Source: CALVGQ01 sp964368495 (GTDB taxonomy: Bacteria > Bacillota_I > Bacilli_A > Erysipelotrichales > Erysipelotrichaceae). Taken from it: a DNA stretch of 64,000 bases. Where the stretch lies: NCBI GenBank assembly GCA_964368495.1, contig CAYJAJ010000006.1:1-64000 (forward strand). Direction: 5' to 3'. The notes beneath the pieces were generated by a model, which worked only from the letters and a program-made list of their open reading frames with translations, had not been told where the DNA came from and searched no databases. Within the stretch, counting starts at the first letter, position 1, and each line of letters starts with the position of its first letter. The position numbers were made by a program, and so were the translations under genes. Positions 50,348 through 61,438 of this stretch are shown here, in pieces.

Positions 50348-51310
50348 ATGATTGAACGCATAGGAATATTAACTTCAGGTGGAGATTCACCAGGAATGAA
50401 TGCAGCTATTCGCGCTGTTACAAGAATTGCAATCGCTAATGGAATTGAAGTCATTGGGATTAATGATGGATATAAAGGGCTTGTTGAAGGTAACTTTAAA
50501 GAGCTAAATAAGTTTGATGTTAGTGATATTATTGATCGTGGTGGGACAATATTAGGATCAGCCCGATTAAAAGAGTTCAAAGATATCAAAGTTCAAGAAA
50601 AAGCTATTCAAACTTTAAAGGAAGCCAAAATTAATGCTTTGGTAGTTATTGGAGGAGACGGTAGTTATCGTGGAGCAATGGCACTTACTAAACTAGGAAT
50701 TAATTGTATTGGTTTACCAGGAACGATTGATAATGATATTCCTGCGACTGATTTTACTATTGGTTTTGACACTGCACTTAAAACAGTTGTTGAATGCATT
50801 GACAAGCTTCGTGATACCTCAAGCTCTCATCATCGTTGTTCTGTAGTTGAGGTTATGGGAAACCGATGTGGAGATTTAGCTTTTTGGTCTGCGATAAGTT
50901 GTGGTGCAGAAGCAGTAATCACCCAAGAAACTGGTTACGATGAAGAAGCACTACTTGAAAACTTACATTATTTAGATAGCGTACGTAAGAAAAAACATGC
51001 AATTGTTGTGATTTCTGAAAAAATTACTGATGTCAATGAATTAGCACGTAAAATTAGTGCCAATACAGGATTTTCAGGTAGAGCTACTGTTTTAGGCCAT
51101 ATTCAACGAGGCGGAAGTCCAACACCGACAGATCGAGTTTTGGCTGCTAGAATGGGTGAAAAAGCTGTTGATTTACTTATTCAAGGCATCGGTGGGCACT
51201 GTGTAGGCATAGTAGATAATGAAATTGTCTCTTATCCTATTGATGAAGCTTTAAAATTACCAAAGGCATCGAAGAAATTATTTTATCAGTTATTTGATAG
51301 ACTGATTTAA
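50348..51310 (+). CDS. pfkA: 6-phosphofructokinase
   Basis: This 320-residue ATP-dependent enzyme makes fructose-1,6-bisphosphate. It has the ATP-binding start IGILTSGGDSPGMNAAIRAV, then TILGSARLKEF, GGDGSYRGA, catalytic PGTIDNDIPATDFTIGFDTA, VEVMGNRCGDLA, and the substrate-binding VLGHIQRGGSPTPTDRVLAA. The Gly after GGDGS indicates the ATP-dependent rather than the PPi-dependent form. ATG 50348 is preceded by AAGGAGA. The pyk gene starts 9 nt after the stop, a common glycolytic operon. Confidence 0.97.
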   Translation: MIERIGILTSGGDSPGMNAAIRAVTRIAIANGIEVIGINDGYKGLVEGNFKELNKFDVSDIIDRGGTILGSARLKEFKDIKVQEKAIQTLKEAKINALVVIGGDGSYRGAMALTKLGINCIGLPGTIDNDIPATDFTIGFDTALKTVVECIDKLRDTSSSHHRCSVVEVMGNRCGDLAFWSAISCGAEAVITQETGYDEEALLENLHYLDSVRKKKHAIVVISEKITDVNELARKISANTGFSGRATVLGHIQRGGSPTPTDRVLAARMGEKAVDLLIQGIGGHCVGIVDNEIVSYPIDEALKLPKASKKLFYQLFDRLI

Positions 51311-51319
51311 GGAGGAAAT

Positions 51320-52744
51320 ATGGTAGGAAGAAAAACTAAAATTGTTTGTACAATTGGACCGGCAAGTGATACTCCAGAAATGATTGAAAAATTAGCAAAA
51401 GCAGGAATGAATGTAGTGAGATTCAATTTCTCTCATGGAAGTCCAGAAACCTTACTTCCAAAAATGAAAATGGTAAGAGAAGTGAGTGACAGAATTGGAA
51501 TTAATTTAGCGGTGATGTTAGATACAAAAGGACCTGAGATCCGTTGTGGAGTTTTTGAAAATGGCGAAGAGGAATATCAAACTGGTGAAATTGTAACTTT
51601 GCATCGTGAAGAAATGGTTGGTGTTCATGAACATTTTTATGTTAATTGCAAAGAATTGTTTGAGGATATAAAAGAGGGTGAGTTTATCCTGGTTGATGAT
51701 GGTAAAGTTAAGTTAACTGTACTTGAAAATAAGAACGATGGAAAACTTGTGTGCCGTGTTGATATTCCGGGTGTAATAAAAAATCGTAAAGGCTGTAATG
51801 TACCCGGTGTTAAATTAACAATGCCATTTATTTCTGAAAAAGATGCAGAAGATATCCGTTGTGGCTGTGAAGCTGATGTCGATTTCATTGCAGCATCATT
51901 TGTAAGACGTGCAGAAGATGTATTAGAAATAAGAAAAATATTGATTGAAATGGGTAAACCAAGAATTCAAATAATATCTAAAATTGAAAATCAAGAAGGG
52001 TTTGATAACTTAGATTCAATTTTGGAAGTTTCTGATGGAGTTATGGCTGCTCGCGGTGATTTAGGGGTTGAAATTCAAACTCAATTTGTACCTATTTATC
52101 AAAAACAAATTATTAAGGCAGCAAATATTCATGGTAAACCAGTGATTACAGCAACACATATGCTAGAATCTATGATCTCTAATTATCGTCCAACTCGAGC
52201 AGAAGCGAGTGATGTTGCTAATGCGGTATTGGATGGAAGCGATGCAATTATGTTGTCTGGTGAATCAGCGGCAGGTATTTATCCAATTGAAGCTGTTCAA
52301 ACAATGGCAACAATAGCTGAAGCTACAGAAAAAATCATACCGTATAGAGAAAGATTAGAGTTATCAAAAAAATCAAGTAACAATACAATTCAAGATGCGA
52401 TAGGGATAGCGGTATCAGATGCGACACTAACACTTGAAAATGTAGGTGCTGTTGTGGCCTTTACACAAGGTGGAACTACCGCACGTAGAATTTCTAAGTT
52501 TAGACCAGTTGTTCCTATTTTAGCAGTAACATTTTCTAAAACAGTCCAATGTAAGCTAGAAAGTAATTGGGGAGTTACACCAATTTGCTCTGATATTCAA
52601 AATGATATGACAAATGATGATGAGCTAGCTTGTACAATTGCTAAAACTTTTGGTATTAAACCTGGACAATTAATTATTATCACTGCAGGATATCCAACAG
52701 GTGAGGGTAGTGCTAATATGATGAAAATCATTGAAGTTAAATAA
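51320..52744 (+). CDS. pyk: Pyruvate kinase
   Basis: This 474-residue enzyme converts phosphoenolpyruvate and ADP to pyruvate and ATP. It has RKTKIVCTIGPASDTPEMIE, MNVVRFNFSHGS, LDTKGPEIR, the active-site IISKIENQEGFDNLDSILEV (catalytic Lys) and MAARGDLGVEI with the metal-binding Glu/Asp. HMLESMISNYRPTRAEASDV is the conserved helix. It lacks the extra C-terminal PEP-utilising domain found in Bacillus pyruvate kinase (about 585 residues) and so has the standard bacterial length. Confidence 0.97.
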   Translation: MVGRKTKIVCTIGPASDTPEMIEKLAKAGMNVVRFNFSHGSPETLLPKMKMVREVSDRIGINLAVMLDTKGPEIRCGVFENGEEEYQTGEIVTLHREEMVGVHEHFYVNCKELFEDIKEGEFILVDDGKVKLTVLENKNDGKLVCRVDIPGVIKNRKGCNVPGVKLTMPFISEKDAEDIRCGCEADVDFIAASFVRRAEDVLEIRKILIEMGKPRIQIISKIENQEGFDNLDSILEVSDGVMAARGDLGVEIQTQFVPIYQKQIIKAANIHGKPVITATHMLESMISNYRPTRAEASDVANAVLDGSDAIMLSGESAAGIYPIEAVQTMATIAEATEKIIPYRERLELSKKSSNNTIQDAIGIAVSDATLTLENVGAVVAFTQGGTTARRISKFRPVVPILAVTFSKTVQCKLESNWGVTPICSDIQNDMTNDDELACTIAKTFGIKPGQLIIITAGYPTGEGSANMMKIIEVK

Positions 52745-52752
52745 CATCATAC

Positions 52753-52779
52753 AATAGAGATGAAAGTCTCTATTTTTTT
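52753..52779 (+). terminator. Terminator of pfkA-pyk
   Basis: AATAGAGA (52753-52760) pairs with TCTCTATT (52767-52774) around a 6-nt loop, with a T-run of seven. Confidence 0.85.
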
Positions 52780-52789
52780 ATATAATAAA

Positions 52790-52829
52790 AAAAGAAATGA
52801 CTTCCATTTAATAAGAAATCATTTCTTTT
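52790..52829 (-). terminator. Terminator of the sigma/anti-sigma operon
   Basis: AAAAGAAATGA (52790-52800) and TCATTTCTTTT (52819-52829) form an 11-bp stem with an 18-nt loop. On the minus strand the stem is followed by a run of T, and it lies 29 nt after the stop codon of the anti-sigma gene. Confidence 0.7.
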
Positions 52830-52857
52830 AATTTTATTTAACTATGATTGACAGTTT

Positions 52858-54376
<1,519 letters not shown>

Positions 54377-54387
<11 letters not shown>

Positions 54388-54970
54388 CTTTGTTATCCTC
54401 CTCTATAATTTCTCTTAGTTTTTTCAACGCACGGTTGTATTTTGAAAGTACTGTTGATAAGTTTAAATTAAGTACTTCCGCTATTTCTTTATGTAGCATT
54501 CCACTTAATGCATGTAGGACAACTATTTGTCGTGACTCTTCACTTAATTTTGATAGTGCGTTTTGTAAAATATAAGTGTGTTCACTAGTTGTTTGAGGAC
54601 TAACTTGAAATAAATTCTCGAGTCCTTCCTGCTCTTCAATAGCTATTGTTTTATTTTGGTTACGAATTTTCATTAACGCTAAATTTCTTGCTATTGTGAA
54701 AATCCAAGCCATCGGTTTGTTTTGAGGCTTGTAGTTTGGTGCAGCATCGTAAACCTTAATAAAGGTATCTTGAACAATGTCTTGAGCATCTTGTGGGTTT
54801 TTAACTATCGAATACGCAAAACCGTAGACAGCTTTTTTTGTTTTTTCATACAATTCATGAAATGCTTCTTTGTCTGATTCACCTATGCGCAATATCAGTG
54901 AGTCTTGAATAAGGTCAGCAGGGCTAATAAAAGCATTTTCCTGAAGAAGTGTTATCAACAATAATTTCAT
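54377..54970 (-). CDS. ECF-type RNA polymerase sigma factor
   Basis: This 197-residue protein has sigma region 2 (ESDKEAFHELYEKTKKAVYG; FAYSIVKNPQDAQDIVQDTF IKVYDA; PMAWIFTIARNLAL) and region 4 with the helix-turn-helix (LSEESRQIVVLHALSGMLHK; EIAEVLNLNLSTVLSKYNRA LKKLRE). Regions 1 and 3 are absent, as in ECF sigma factors. I start at ATG 54970, behind CGGAGA, since the 34 codons before it are Cys- and Lys-rich and lack a ribosome-binding site. It is coupled to the RsgI-like gene, and the pair should sense an extracellular signal. Confidence 0.9.
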
Positions 54971-55185
54971 AATAATCTCCGTATTCACTATATTAATGCA
55001 ATAGAATGATGATTTATTGCATTTATAGCATATTTTTTTTATCTGTTTAAGATTATAACAAAATTTGCTCAATAATGGTTAAAAAAGATGCAAAAATTGT
55101 CGAATTATTGTAAAATAATTATAAGCAAATCCTTTTTGTTATGCTTTTTTGCCAATCATTAACAAATTCAAAATAGTTTAATAAT

Positions 55186-55193
55186 GATATACT
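55186..55193 (+). promoter_or_regulatory. Extended -10 element before the membrane-anchored unknown gene
   Basis: TGATATACT gives an extended -10 (TG-A-TATACT, TATACT at 55188-55193). Transcription from about 55200 would leave a leader of about 13 nt that includes GGAGG before ATG 55213. No clear -35 was seen, which fits an extended -10 promoter. Confidence 0.4.
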
Positions 55194-55212
55194 TGGCTGG
55201 ATGGAGGAAATT

Positions 55213-56196
55213 ATGAGTTCTAAATTAAAAAACAAATATTTATATCTTATAGTGATTGTTTCTATTACTATTTGCCTAGGTTTATTTTATGTGTTTGTTA
55301 TCTCAGGAAAAAATGAAGAAGAAGTTTTTACTCCAAGTACTGATTTAGCGGAAGAAGGCAATCAAGAAAAACCAGAAGAAATTGAAGATACATCTACTTT
55401 AGAGGTTGATTTGGTTGATTATGAAAATTATAGTTTTGATGAATTGGATTTTCAATTTATTGTTGCTAAAATTCGAGTGAAGTCAAACGAAGCGATTAAT
55501 TTAAAATTAGATGGATTTAAAACAAATGAAGATATACTTCTAAGTGAAGTAGAATCATTTGTCACTGCTTTAGAAGCCAATGGATTATTTTTAGGAAGAC
55601 TCAATGTATGGTATGAAATTTTGTCGCAAGACACATCAACAATTGCCAATATATTTATTCCAGTCAAAGATAAAGAGGCAACAAGTGTTACATTAAGTTT
55701 TGATTTCAATGATGAGTTTATCGAATTTGATTTAACAGGTAAAAATTCGGATGCTTCAATTTTCAAATATGAAGCTGATGATATCATTTTTGATGGAAGA
55801 AGTTATCAAATGAAAGTTTCTGAAGCATTTGAAATTACTGGAGACAAAATAACACGTAATTATTCAGATGGGTTTAGTGAAGACTACCTTTCACCATCTA
55901 CTGCTGAGATGCATGCGTTTAATGTAGAAGTTGTATCGCTGTGGGGTGACGAAGTTGTTATTGAAGAAGCATATTATATTGTTAGCGAAACCGGAGAAGA
56001 GTTTGAAGCATTCAATGAACAATTCAAAACTGAAAAGTATGAAAATTTATTAAATAAAGAAGTAACTGATTTAGATAAAGGAATTGTTTTTTTTGAAACA
56101 TTAAATCCTTCAGAAAATCCAATTACTTATGAAGGTATATTAAGACTTAAAATAAAAGGCCAAGATAACTATATAGTTATTAATGTAAATTTATAA
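55213..56196 (+). CDS. Membrane-anchored extracellular protein of unknown function
   Basis: This 327-residue protein has one N-terminal helix (LYLIVIVSITICLGLFYVFV) that serves as anchor. An acidic linker (EEEVFTPSTDLAEEGNQEKP EEIEDT) leads to a beta-rich region with regular strands such as FQFIVAKIRVKSNEAINLKL, SVTLSFDFNDEFIEFDLTG and EVVSLWGDEVVIEEAYYIVS, closing in EGILRLKIKGQDNYIVINVN. The pattern suggests two or three Ig-like or DUF4352-like beta domains, but I cannot name a family. ATG 55213 follows GGAGG. A large secreted glucosaminidase is encoded 13 nt downstream and is probably co-transcribed. Confidence 0.65.
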   Translation: MSSKLKNKYLYLIVIVSITICLGLFYVFVISGKNEEEVFTPSTDLAEEGNQEKPEEIEDTSTLEVDLVDYENYSFDELDFQFIVAKIRVKSNEAINLKLDGFKTNEDILLSEVESFVTALEANGLFLGRLNVWYEILSQDTSTIANIFIPVKDKEATSVTLSFDFNDEFIEFDLTGKNSDASIFKYEADDIIFDGRSYQMKVSEAFEITGDKITRNYSDGFSEDYLSPSTAEMHAFNVEVVSLWGDEVVIEEAYYIVSETGEEFEAFNEQFKTEKYENLLNKEVTDLDKGIVFFETLNPSENPITYEGILRLKIKGQDNYIVINVNL

Positions 56197-56209
56197 AGGA
56201 GGATAAGTG

Positions 56210-59200
56210 ATGAAAAAAATTCTAAAACTAATTTGCACCTTAACTTTAGCATTAACAGTAATTGTATCCTCACCTATAAACAAGGATATTGAGGTAAGTG
56301 CAAATTCAAATTATTCACTTAATTGTGGAACACAGTATGAAGTTGCTACTGTAAATAGCAGTGGTGGATTTGATAAAGTAGGTTGTCATAGTAATTTCTC
56401 TGATGCGAGAAAACAAATGTGGAACTACGGTGATGATGGTGTTATTCGTCATCATTCAAGTTTATCGCCTACAAAAATTATTGCGATGAATAATGGAGTT
56501 GCAATTTCATATCCAAAAAGAAGTGGAAGTACAACATTAACAATTACTGCTAGTGAAGGAAATTCGAATGGATATAAAACGACGTATGTTACACAACATC
56601 GTGAAATGAGTGACGCTGAAACACTTTCATATGATGGAAGTGGAAACGGAACAGTTTCTGTTTTGCTAAATGGATTTGAAGGAACAACTCAACTTAAAAA
56701 CGTGGATTTGGTTCCAATTCGCTTCCTTGAAGAAGGAATTGAAATCACCCTGGGTGGAAATGATATTTCTTCTACTAATGAGCAACCTTTTTCATTAATT
56801 GTAAAACAGTCACATTATAAAGTTGAACAAAATGGAAACTATAAAGAGTTAGTATATTATGCATATTCAGGATACAACACGACACAATATAAAATGGCAG
56901 TAGGTCCTGCAGCGGATTGGATGAGTGTTGGTAGCAAATATTATAGTTGGGATAATTTTAATTTTTACAGTGATAGAGAATTCGAAGATCATGTAGGAAC
57001 TTATTATAATTATTATCAATTTTTACCAGCGAGAAGTCAAAGTGATATAACTGCAGATCAATTTGATGACTATTTAAACTCGTTGGGATATTATTCAAAG
57101 CCAGATAGTGATGATTTTAACTCTTTAAAGTCAAGTGAATCAAAGCTGTATGGCGAAGGTCAAACATTTATTGACGCACAAAATACATATGGAATTAATG
57201 CATTGTTAATTTATGCGATGGCATGTCTTGAATCCGGTTATGGTCGTAGTCGCTATGCTGTAGAAAGAAACAATTTATTTGGATGGAATGCTTTTGATTC
57301 TAATCCGGATAGTGCTTCTTATTTTAGTAATATATCTCAAGCGATTACAGAGCATATGGGAATTAATATACGAGGATACAGTGATATTACCGATTATCGA
57401 TTTTTTGGATCTCATGTTGGTAATAAAGGTTCAGGGTTTAATGTTAAATATGCTGCCGATCCTTACTGGGGAGCAAAAATTGCTTCTATTGCATACTCGA
57501 TTGATAAATATGCGAATGGACATAGTGGTGATTTAACGGATTATAACAATTACAGTTTAGGATTAATCACTGAGTTTGATGCGAGTGTTAAGTCTCAAGC
57601 TAGTTCTAGTTCAAGTACTTTATATACGACTACCTATGGGAATAATTATCAAGAAAACTTTATTGTTGTTATGAATACTCGTGATGATAATTGGACTCAA
57701 GTACAATCAACAAATGGAGTAAATTCAAGCGGTTCAATAGATACACATAAAACAAATGGGAATACGAATGGTTTAACTGCATATAACTTTGAAAGAAGTG
57801 TAGGATACCTACCTTCAAGTCAAGTACAACCGATTAGTTCTAAACCTGTAACTTTGCCGGATGGAACAGTTGCAGAAGGTGATTTTGAACAAGATATTTC
57901 TGTGTTTAGTATGGATAATGGCTTGATTACAATATTTGGAACTGCGTACCAACCAGGTATTTACGTACCTAATCTTAGTGATTTGACTCATTCACTTATA
58001 TTAAGTGATGGTGAAAATATCACAGAAATACCATTGAATCAAATGCAACATTATGAAAGTAATTATCTTGCGGCAGGATTTGGTGGGACTTCGATCAATG
58101 TGAAAGACTTGAAAATCGCAGAATATGAATTATCAATAAAAACAGTTCATGAAGATTATACGGAAACCATTGCGTTGACAAATGTTTCTTCAATAACAAA
58201 TGAAATCAATTTCTATAATTATGAAATAGTTAGTGATGAGAATAAAACGATACTTAAAGTAACACGTGATGAGATTGAAAAAGAATATGTTACGGGTCTA
58301 AATGAAATTTCTCTTGATGAGAGTGGAAATTTAAGTGTTTATGGAACGGCTTATGTTACTGGGCTTGAGAATTCAAAGGACACAATTAAGCATCAATTAG
58401 AAATTATTAGTTTAAAAGACAACTCTGTTATCGATACTGTTGATTTGACGAGCACTACAGGAGATTATGATATCTCAGATGCTTATTTACATGGTCTTGA
58501 TTATTCTTATGGATGGTTCGAAGGAAGCATTCCAGTTCATAACCTTGACTTTGGTGAATATAAAATTGAACTTATCACAACTGTACAAGGTGAAGTGTAT
58601 CGACGATTATTAAGTGGACGTGATAATCTTGAAGATACTAGCGTTGTAAATTTAGATGATAAATATATTCAAGTATTAAAACAAAATAGCTTTATGAATC
58701 GCTTTGAAATTCATATAAAAAAATATGTTCTTACTATTCCAGATAAAGAGCAATTACCTACTTACATGGATGGTTATAATTATATGAGACTTGAAAGATT
58801 TGATGAGCTTACAAATACATTAACAATTAAAGGATCGGGATATATAAGAAGAGGTTCATTCTCAGTTGATGATAATGTGCAATATACATTATTTATGATT
58901 AATGATGAGACTGGAGAAGTGAAAACAGTAGAATCAGATGGATTATTTGAATTAACTGATGGAGATTCAAGTTGGAACAACACAGATGAACAAACTTCTT
59001 CAACTAAGTATAATTATGATTATACTTGGTATGAGTTTGAGATTCCTTTATATGAGATGAAAGATGGAACTTATACATTTAAGATTTTAATTGAAACAGA
59101 TGATTATGCTGAGTTAGTTAATCTTCAAGATACAACAAATAGAACATATACAAACTTTAGTAATGATACGATTGAAGTGATTGGCAGAAAAGATACGAAC

Positions 59201-59266
59201 AATAAATATCAAGTAACATTTGACTTGGCAGGTTTTGAAACATTGATTGCTCCTATAACAGATTAA
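56210..59266 (+). CDS. Large secreted cell-wall glucosaminidase (GH73-like) with long repeat-rich C-terminal half
   Basis: This 1018-residue exported protein has a signal peptide (MKKILKLICTLTLALTVIVS S). An N-terminal region of about 300 residues includes the Ig-like SPKRSGSTTLTITASEGN. A glucosaminidase domain lies at about 310-445, with the catalytic Glu in YAMACLESGYGRSRYAVERN, then NLFGWNAFDSNPDSASYFSN and IASIAYSIDKYANGHSG. An SH3-like segment follows, and then several beta-rich modules (TIFGTAYQPGIYVPNLSDLT; LSVYGTAYVTGLENSKD; LTIKGSGYIRRGSFSVDDNV), each with a similar G-T/S-A/G-Y core, apparently at least three related repeats. It should cut the glycan strands of the wall. No sortase motif or membrane anchor is visible. 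Confidence 0.82.
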   Translation: MKKILKLICTLTLALTVIVSSPINKDIEVSANSNYSLNCGTQYEVATVNSSGGFDKVGCHSNFSDARKQMWNYGDDGVIRHHSSLSPTKIIAMNNGVAISYPKRSGSTTLTITASEGNSNGYKTTYVTQHREMSDAETLSYDGSGNGTVSVLLNGFEGTTQLKNVDLVPIRFLEEGIEITLGGNDISSTNEQPFSLIVKQSHYKVEQNGNYKELVYYAYSGYNTTQYKMAVGPAADWMSVGSKYYSWDNFNFYSDREFEDHVGTYYNYYQFLPARSQSDITADQFDDYLNSLGYYSKPDSDDFNSLKSSESKLYGEGQTFIDAQNTYGINALLIYAMACLESGYGRSRYAVERNNLFGWNAFDSNPDSASYFSNISQAITEHMGINIRGYSDITDYRFFGSHVGNKGSGFNVKYAADPYWGAKIASIAYSIDKYANGHSGDLTDYNNYSLGLITEFDASVKSQASSSSSTLYTTTYGNNYQENFIVVMNTRDDNWTQVQSTNGVNSSGSIDTHKTNGNTNGLTAYNFERSVGYLPSSQVQPISSKPVTLPDGTVAEGDFEQDISVFSMDNGLITIFGTAYQPGIYVPNLSDLTHSLILSDGENITEIPLNQMQHYESNYLAAGFGGTSINVKDLKIAEYELSIKTVHEDYTETIALTNVSSITNEINFYNYEIVSDENKTILKVTRDEIEKEYVTGLNEISLDESGNLSVYGTAYVTGLENSKDTIKHQLEIISLKDNSVIDTVDLTSTTGDYDISDAYLHGLDYSYGWFEGSIPVHNLDFGEYKIELITTVQGEVYRRLLSGRDNLEDTSVVNLDDKYIQVLKQNSFMNRFEIHIKKYVLTIPDKEQLPTYMDGYNYMRLERFDELTNTLTIKGSGYIRRGSFSVDDNVQYTLFMINDETGEVKTVESDGLFELTDGDSSWNNTDEQTSSTKYNYDYTWYEFEIPLYEMKDGTYTFKILIETDDYAELVNLQDTTNRTYTNFSNDTIEVIGRKDTNNKYQVTFDLAGFETLIAPITD

Positions 59267-59329
59267 GTAAATGTTCTAAAATAAAATTGGTTTCAAAAAT
59301 ATTGACTAATGATTTTAAATTTTTTAATA

Positions 59330-59360
59330 AAAAGGTGAGAGAAAAGCTCACCTTTTTTTC
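59330..59360 (+). terminator. Terminator of the glucosaminidase operon
   Basis: AAAAGGTGAG (59330-59339) pairs with CTCACCTTTT (59347-59356) around a 7-nt loop, followed by more T. Confidence 0.85.
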
Positions 59361-59414
59361 ATTAAAAGTAGAAGATAATTGCATTTTTTAAGATATTATA
59401 ACGAAAGGGATTGT

Positions 59415-59422
59415 GGTATAAT
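59415..59422 (+). promoter_or_regulatory. Extended -10 promoter of ligA
   Basis: GG-TATAAT preceded by TGTGG gives TGG-TATAAT, an extended -10 (TATAAT at 59417-59422). The ligA start at 59447 follows GGAGG. The predicted leader is about 18 nt. Confidence 0.55.
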
Positions 59423-59446
59423 ATACAAGATATGACGGAGGATGAC

Positions 59447-61438
59447 ATGATTAGTAGAATACTTGAATTAAGAAAATTATTAAATCAGTACAATTATGAG
59501 TATCATGTATTGGATAAACCTACTATTGATGATGTACAATATGATTATTTACTTAAGGAGTTGAATGAACTTGAACAACAATTTCCTGAGTATGCTGATA
59601 GTAATAGTCCTACTCAACGAGTAGGTGGTGTTGTTTTAGAGGGATTTTCAAAAGTAGCCCATAAACGTTCAATGTTGTCTTTAGGGAATGCTTTTTCTTA
59701 TGAAGAGTTGAAAGATTTTTCTAGAAAAATCGAAAGCACAATTAAAGATTGTCAATATGTTGCAGAATATAAAATTGATGGACTAGCCATTTCACTTCAT
59801 TATAATAATGGTCGATTTCACCAAGCAGTTACTAGAGGGGATGGAAGTATTGGGGAAGATGTTACAAACAATGTAAAAACAATACATTCTATTCCAACAC
59901 AAATTGAGTACCAAGGTGAACTTGAAGTTCGTGGTGAAGTGTTTATGCCAAGAAGTACATTTGAAAAAATAAATGAACAAAGAAGGCAAAATGATGAAGA
60001 ATTGTTTGCGAATTGCAGAAATGCAGCAGCTGGTTCTATTAGACAACTTGATTCAAGTATTGCAGCAAAAAGAAAATTGGATGCTTTTCTTTATTATTTG
60101 CCTGATGCAGAAAACTATGGCTTAACCAATCATTATGATTCTTTAGCATGGTTAGGTAAACTTGGTTTTAAAACAAATTCTATGACTAAACTTTGTAGTA
60201 ATATAGACGAAGTATGGAAATTCATAGAAGAAGTTGCTACTCAAAGATCACAGTTGGCTTATGACATTGATGGAGTAGTTATTAAAGTGAATGATTTAGC
60301 TTCTCAAAGTGAATTGGGTTACACTGTTAAAACTCCAAAGTGGGCAATTGCTTATAAATTTCCTGCAGAAGAAGTAAAAACTAAATTAGAGGACATATTC
60401 ATTACAGTTGGAAGAACTGGAAAATGTACTCCAAATGCAAAATTAACTCAAGTATTTTTAGCTGGTACAAAAGTTGGTTTTGCTCAACTGCATAATGCTG
60501 ATATGATTGCGTCTAAAGACATCCGTATCCACGATCAAGTTATCGTAAGAAAAGCTGGAGATATTATTCCTGAAGTCGTTAGAAGCTGTCCTGAAGATAG
60601 AGATGGAACACAAGTGCAATATTATTTTCCAACGCATTGCCCAGAGTGTCATAATTCTTTGCATCGCTTCGATGATGAAGCTCATCATTACTGTATTAAT
60701 CCAGATTGCCCAGCGCGAGTTGTTGAATCAATTGCACATTTTGCCTCAAGAGGTGCAATGAACATTGATGGGTTGGGTATTAAAAAAGTTGAAATACTTC
60801 ATGAATTAGGATGGTTAAATAGTATTGAAGATATTTATAGTTTAGAATCCTATGAACAACAGTTCATTGATACACCAAATTTTGGAAAAAAATCGTATGA
60901 AAATTTAATGAATGCGATTAAACAATCAAAAGAAAATGGATTAGATAAATTTTTATGTGGTTTAGGAATACGCCAAGTTGGAGAGAAAGCATCTAAGATT
61001 TTAGCTCAAAAATTCAATCATATTGACTCATTAATGAATGCAAATAGGGATGAATTGAAAGAAATCAATGATATTGGTGATATAACTGCTGAATCCATTG
61101 TTGCATTTTTTAATGATGATAATCAAAAACAAATGATTGAAAATCTGAAATCTAAAGGGCTTAATATGTCTTATGTTAATAGCTTGAAACAACAAAGTGT
61201 ATTTACTGATAAAGTAGTCGTTGTAACTGGAAGTTTTGCAAGTTATTCAAGAAATGAAATACAAGATTTATTGCATAGTTTTGGGGCAAAGACAACAAGT
61301 AGTGTTTCTAAAAAAACGGATTTTGTTGTGTATGGTGAAAATGCTGGCTCTAAACTAGCTAAAGCAAATGAATTAAATATACTGACAATGGATGAACAAC
61401 AATTCATGGAAGAGGTGAAGAATATTGAAAACAATTAG
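59447..61438 (+). CDS. ligA: NAD-dependent DNA ligase
   Basis: This 663-residue ligase has NAD-binding Ia (YNYEYHVLDKPTIDDVQYDY), the adenylation lysine in CQYVAEYKIDGLAISL (K-x-D-G, about residue 110), VTRGDGSIGEDVTNN and LEVRGEVFMP. The OB fold includes VGRTGKCTPNAKL. The four-Cys zinc finger is CPECHNSL then YCINPDC, followed by helix-hairpin-helix repeats and a C-terminal BRCT domain (VVVTGSFASYSRNEIQDLLH). I place the start at ATG 59447 because GGAGG lies 5 nt before it, not at the upstream TTG or ATG. It is in an operon with camS and gatC-gatA. Confidence 0.97.
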   Translation: MISRILELRKLLNQYNYEYHVLDKPTIDDVQYDYLLKELNELEQQFPEYADSNSPTQRVGGVVLEGFSKVAHKRSMLSLGNAFSYEELKDFSRKIESTIKDCQYVAEYKIDGLAISLHYNNGRFHQAVTRGDGSIGEDVTNNVKTIHSIPTQIEYQGELEVRGEVFMPRSTFEKINEQRRQNDEELFANCRNAAAGSIRQLDSSIAAKRKLDAFLYYLPDAENYGLTNHYDSLAWLGKLGFKTNSMTKLCSNIDEVWKFIEEVATQRSQLAYDIDGVVIKVNDLASQSELGYTVKTPKWAIAYKFPAEEVKTKLEDIFITVGRTGKCTPNAKLTQVFLAGTKVGFAQLHNADMIASKDIRIHDQVIVRKAGDIIPEVVRSCPEDRDGTQVQYYFPTHCPECHNSLHRFDDEAHHYCINPDCPARVVESIAHFASRGAMNIDGLGIKKVEILHELGWLNSIEDIYSLESYEQQFIDTPNFGKKSYENLMNAIKQSKENGLDKFLCGLGIRQVGEKASKILAQKFNHIDSLMNANRDELKEINDIGDITAESIVAFFNDDNQKQMIENLKSKGLNMSYVNSLKQQSVFTDKVVVVTGSFASYSRNEIQDLLHSFGAKTTSSVSKKTDFVVYGENAGSKLAKANELNILTMDEQQFMEEVKNIENN